NCBI GenBank assembly: GCA_022709465.1
Contig: JAKLIT010000012.1
Coordinates: forward strand, 1-17,433
Source: Candidatus Omnitrophota bacterium
GTDB lineage: Bacteria; Omnitrophota; Koll11; Pluralincolimonadales; Pluralincolimonadaceae
DNA length: 17,433 bases
Direction: 5' to 3'
Shown: in pieces, positions 14,882 to 17,433 of the stretch
Position numbering within the stretch: the stretch's first letter is position 1
How the letters are laid out: every line of letters begins with the position of its first letter
Notes under the pieces: model-generated
Seen by the model: only the letters and a program-made list of their open reading frames with translations
Told to the model about the DNA's origin: nothing
The model's database searches: none
Translations under genes and position numbers: made by a program

Positions 14882-15618
14882 CGGTCTCCATAGTAAATTA
14901 CAACAGCCGCGCGGACCTGATAGGATGCCTGGAGTCGCTGGGGGAGGCGCACACAGCTTTTGTAATAGATAACGCGTCCCCGGAATCGATACGCGATCTC
15001 GAAGATAAGTATAAATGGGCGCATTTTATATTCAATGAAAAGAACGTGGGCTTCGGCGCGGCGAATAATATCGCGCTCAAGAAGGCGAACACAAGGTACT
15101 TTTTGATATGCAACCCCGATATCCGTTTCGGGAAGAAGACGGTAGAAACGCTCATTGAATATATGGACGCCAACCCGGATGTCGCAATCGCCGGGCCTAA
15201 GCTGGTAAACGAGGACGGGACGGTCCAGTATTCATGCAGGCGGTTCCCGACGCCGGCGACGTTCTTCGCGAGGGGATTTTTCCCGGGCAAGAGCCCGAAG
15301 TTCATGCGCGATTACCTGATGACGGACGCCGACCGCTCAAGGCCGCTGGACGTCGACTGGGTGCTCGGCAGTTTCATGTTCACGCGCCGCGAAGCGCTCG
15401 CGAAATTAGGCGGGTTCGACGAGAGCCATTTCATGTATTATGAGGATATAGACCTCTGCTACCGCGCAAAGAAGTCGGGAATGCGCGTCGTATACTTGCC
15501 GCAGGCGGAGGCCGTCCATAGATATAAGCGCGAGAGCGCGCAAGGGCTGTTCAACAAACTGAAATTTCACCATACGGTAAACGCGATGAGGTTCTTCGCC
15601 AGGAGGATGTTCTCATGA
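14869..15618 (+). CDS. family 2 glycosyltransferase, rhamnosyltransferase-like
   Basis: GT2 enzyme of 249 residues, the same branch as the one two genes upstream. It has VSIVNYNSRADLIGCLESL (6-24), IDNASPES (33-40), NPD (82-84 in LICNPDIRFGKK), DVDWVLGSFMFTRREAL (161-177) and FMYYEDIDLCYRAKKSGM (188-205), with E192-D193 the likely catalytic acids. It is shorter at the C-terminus than its neighbour and has no membrane helix. The ATG at 14869 overlaps the GT9 gene by 13 bases. A GTG at 14878 is a possible alternative, but the longer form keeps the first beta strand complete. The last codons carry an AGGAGG that serves the following gene. It probably adds a side or backbone sugar to the repeat unit. 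Confidence 0.9.
   Translation: MQDVTVSIVNYNSRADLIGCLESLGEAHTAFVIDNASPESIRDLEDKYKWAHFIFNEKNVGFGAANNIALKKANTRYFLICNPDIRFGKKTVETLIEYMDANPDVAIAGPKLVNEDGTVQYSCRRFPTPATFFARGFFPGKSPKFMRDYLMTDADRSRPLDVDWVLGSFMFTRREALAKLGGFDESHFMYYEDIDLCYRAKKSGMRVVYLPQAEAVHRYKRESAQGLFNKLKFHHTVNAMRFFARRMFS
15601..15606 (+). promoter_or_regulatory. ribosome binding site for the glycoside hydrolase gene
   Basis: AGGAGG lies 8 bases before the ATG at 15615 and is itself part of the final Arg-Arg codons of the upstream GT2 gene. With the ATGA overlap, this supports ATG 15615 as the start and suggests coupled but strong translation. Confidence 0.6.
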
Positions 15619-16655
15619 TAAATTTATTGGCGGCGATATTGATAGCCGGTGCACCCATAGCCCCGATGCAGGCAAGCAGCGGTGCGGCGCTAGCCCCGCG
15701 GAATTTCGGCACCTATATGGGCGGAGTCCTCGGAGTGTGGGCACCTATAGAGGTCTACGAAAAAGAGATCCCGTATGCCAAGGACCTGAATATCGGCATA
15801 ACCCGCCTCAACACCGACTGCTGGGACGAGCTCGAGCCGTCGCGCGGAAAATTCACCTGGGACAAGATGGACAAGATAGTAGACCTCCTGCGCCGCAACG
15901 ATATAGATATCCTTTTCACGGTGCCGATATCCGCGAAATGGAACGCGAGCGGCGGGCCGACGCGCGTGAATAATTTCGATATAGGCACGTCGCACTTCCC
16001 GGCGAAGGACCTCGGCGATATCGAGAGGTTCTGCGAGGCGCTGGCATCGCATTATAAAGGAAGGATAAAATATTACGAGGCGTGGAACGAGCCCGACCTC
16101 TTCATATTCTGGAGGGGCAAGCCCGACGTAAAGGAATACATTGAGGTCCTCAAGAGGATGTACACCGGCCTCAAGAGGGGCGACCCGGACTGCAAAGTCC
16201 TCGTAGGGGGCATCGCGTACCCGCTTGACGACAACTTCATGAAAGGGCTCATGAACGGCGGCGCGTTCGACTATTTCGACATATTCAGCATCCACGGCTA
16301 TTCGAAGTCGGAATGGGACTTCCAGAGGGCGCTGACGAACACGAAGAATATCATTAAATGGTCCGGCAAGCCGAAACCGCTCTGGATAACCGAAGTCTCG
16401 ACGACGCCGGATTTCTTCAAGAGCAACGACCGGGCAAGGGAAGAGAAGGACAAGGCGGAACTGCTCCCGAAGCTCTATGACCTGTTCTTCAGGGAGGGCG
16501 TAGAAGTGGTCTTCTGGCACACGCTCCGCGACTGCGGCACCGAGCTCGGCCTGCCGAGGGACTTCGATTTCGGGCTTATGACGTCGGACTACAAGAAGCT
16601 CCCGGCTTACGACGCGCTTAAGAAATACACGGATAACGCGATAAATATAAGGTAG
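15615..16655 (+). CDS. secreted clan GH-A glycoside hydrolase (GH39/PslG-like)
   Basis: Predicted exported TIM-barrel glycosidase of 346 residues. A hydrophobic N-terminus (about 1-23, ending near MQASSGA) looks like a signal peptide. The catalytic pair of a retaining clan GH-A enzyme is in place: acid/base Glu159 in EAWNEPD (155-161) and nucleophile Glu260 in LWITEV (256-261). They are separated by about 100 residues, as is usual. Also visible are TRLNTDCWDELEPSRGKFTW (63-82), the strand-1/2 region common to GH5/GH39-like enzymes, and FSIHGY (224-229). PslG, a GH39 enzyme in the Pseudomonas psl exopolysaccharide operon, is the closest functional parallel I know. The enzyme probably cuts the polymer made here, in the periplasm or outside. 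A lipoprotein or uncleaved anchor is not excluded, and the exact GH family is uncertain. Confidence 0.83.
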   Translation: MINLLAAILIAGAPIAPMQASSGAALAPRNFGTYMGGVLGVWAPIEVYEKEIPYAKDLNIGITRLNTDCWDELEPSRGKFTWDKMDKIVDLLRRNDIDILFTVPISAKWNASGGPTRVNNFDIGTSHFPAKDLGDIERFCEALASHYKGRIKYYEAWNEPDLFIFWRGKPDVKEYIEVLKRMYTGLKRGDPDCKVLVGGIAYPLDDNFMKGLMNGGAFDYFDIFSIHGYSKSEWDFQRALTNTKNIIKWSGKPKPLWITEVSTTPDFFKSNDRAREEKDKAELLPKLYDLFFREGVEVVFWHTLRDCGTELGLPRDFDFGLMTSDYKKLPAYDALKKYTDNAINIR

Positions 16656-16657
16656 AT

Positions 16658-17433
16658 ATGGCGCAAGGTTACGACAGGAGAAAACAACTATTCACGATGC
16701 TGGCATGCGACCTCGCGGTCATATACGCGAGCTTGGCGCTTGCCATATGGGCATCGGTAAAGACAGGCCTGGTCACGGGGTTTGAAAAGAGCATAAGCAC
16801 CCCCGAGTTCCTGTTCATGGGCCCGTATTTCATATTCGTATTCAAGAGCGTCGGGCTGTATAAAGAGAAGACCGGCATACTCCACATAAAGGAGACGATC
16901 TCGATATTCAGGGGGATACTGTTCGGGTTCCTCTTCGTATTCCTGCTGTTCTTCCTGTTCCCGGTCGTCGCGGGCCTGCATAAGTCGCTGTTCTTTTTCT
17001 TCGTCTTCATGATGTGCCTTATGCCGCAGGAGCGCCTCCTTTTACGCAAATGGACTCAGAGCCGCCACGAGAGGGGAATAGGCGTCACAAATACGCTCAT
17101 AATAGGCACGGGAGTGGTCGCGCAACGTCTCGCGACCAAACTCCGCCTTACGCCGAAGATCGGGTTCAAGCCCGTCGGAATGCTCGAAGACATTACTACC
17201 CTGCCGGACCACGCCGCGAAGAAGAAGGTCGGCGCCGTTTTCATGGCCGAGCAGGACCTGCCTTACGGCAAAGTGCTCAGCGTCATGAACTTCTGCGCCG
17301 AGAAGAAGATATTGTTCAGGTTCGTCCCGTATATCTATAACATGCCCATAGACCTCATCTCGATGGACGATATCGAGGGCATCCCGGTCATCGGCATGCG
17401 CGGATACAGCCCGCATTCCCTTTACGCGGCATT
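16658..17433 (+). CDS. second polyprenyl glycosylphosphotransferase, N-terminal part (cut by window edge)
   Basis: The frame from ATG 16658 stays open for 258 codons to the end of the window. The product has the N-terminal half of an exopolysaccharide-type glycosylphosphotransferase. Hydrophobic helices lie at about 13-33, 50-66, 84-104 and 108-122. They are followed by a basic loop (RLLLRKWTQSRHERG), a Rossmann-like strand NTLIIGTGVVAQRLATKL (145-162), and the linker MDDIEGIPVIGMR (236-248) that normally leads into the membrane helix of the catalytic domain. The PF02397 catalytic domain would lie beyond the window, so activity cannot be judged. It begins 2 bases after the hydrolase stop, with AAGG shortly before the ATG, and is clearly in the same transcription unit. 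It is not a close copy of the first transferase: the N-terminal helices differ in sequence. Confidence 0.85.
   Translation, partial: MAQGYDRRKQLFTMLACDLAVIYASLALAIWASVKTGLVTGFEKSISTPEFLFMGPYFIFVFKSVGLYKEKTGILHIKETISIFRGILFGFLFVFLLFFLFPVVAGLHKSLFFFFVFMMCLMPQERLLLRKWTQSRHERGIGVTNTLIIGTGVVAQRLATKLRLTPKIGFKPVGMLEDITTLPDHAAKKKVGAVFMAEQDLPYGKVLSVMNFCAEKKILFRFVPYIYNMPIDLISMDDIEGIPVIGMRGYSPHSLYAA

Noticed and set aside
1..17433. CRISPR array, tRNA/rRNA gene, integrase, transposase or defence system
   Set aside because: No regularly spaced direct repeats, no RNA-gene signatures and no recombinase or nuclease motifs were seen. Every gap is under about 50 bases.

Overview
This window is almost entirely one dense, single-strand (+) gene cluster for making and exporting a cell-surface polysaccharide (exopolysaccharide or capsule). 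It looks Wzx/Wzy-dependent. The host must be a diderm bacterium, because the window encodes an outer-membrane beta-barrel and a polysaccharide export (OPX) protein. The DNA is moderately GC-rich, yet isoleucine is often ATA and arginine often AGG. Together with the gene repertoire this resembles uncultured lineages such as Omnitrophota. That placement is an inference from style, not from a marker gene.

Layout. Positions 1-52 hold a REP-like stem-loop. Positions 47-2492 carry a MacB/FtsX-type ABC permease and an overlapping MFS exporter of the MFS_3/EntS type, probably the tail of an upstream efflux operon. A near-consensus sigma-70 promoter (2472-2500) sits at the end of the MFS gene and begins the polysaccharide cluster. 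The cluster then runs: BBP2_2-type outer-membrane barrel; initiating polyprenyl glycosylphosphotransferase; short OPX protein; family 2 glycosyltransferase (GT2); Wzc-like co-polymerase with a degenerate BY-kinase domain; Wzy/WaaL-type polymerase or ligase; Wzx-type flippase; SAM methyltransferase; two tandem left-handed beta-helix acyltransferases; GT2; GT9; GT2; secreted clan GH-A glycoside hydrolase; and a second initiating glycosylphosphotransferase cut off by the window edge. No gap between genes exceeds about 50 bases. Most neighbours overlap by 1-22 bases, so the cluster is probably one translationally coupled transcript that continues past the right edge.

How the parts work together (family knowledge plus inference). 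A PGT puts the first sugar phosphate on undecaprenyl phosphate. GT2 and GT9 enzymes extend the repeat unit, and the methyltransferase and acyltransferases may decorate it. The flippase moves it across the inner membrane and the Wzy-like protein polymerises it under control of the Wzc-like protein. The polymer leaves through the OPX protein together with the beta-barrel. The glycoside hydrolase may trim or release chains, as PslG does in the Pseudomonas psl cluster.

The most unusual items are a perfect 24-bp palindrome inside a GT2 gene, REP-like palindromes at two gene starts, a co-polymerase apparently lacking the usual long coiled coil and a consensus Walker A' motif, and the short OPX plus separate barrel exporter. 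I did not find a clearly unprecedented system.
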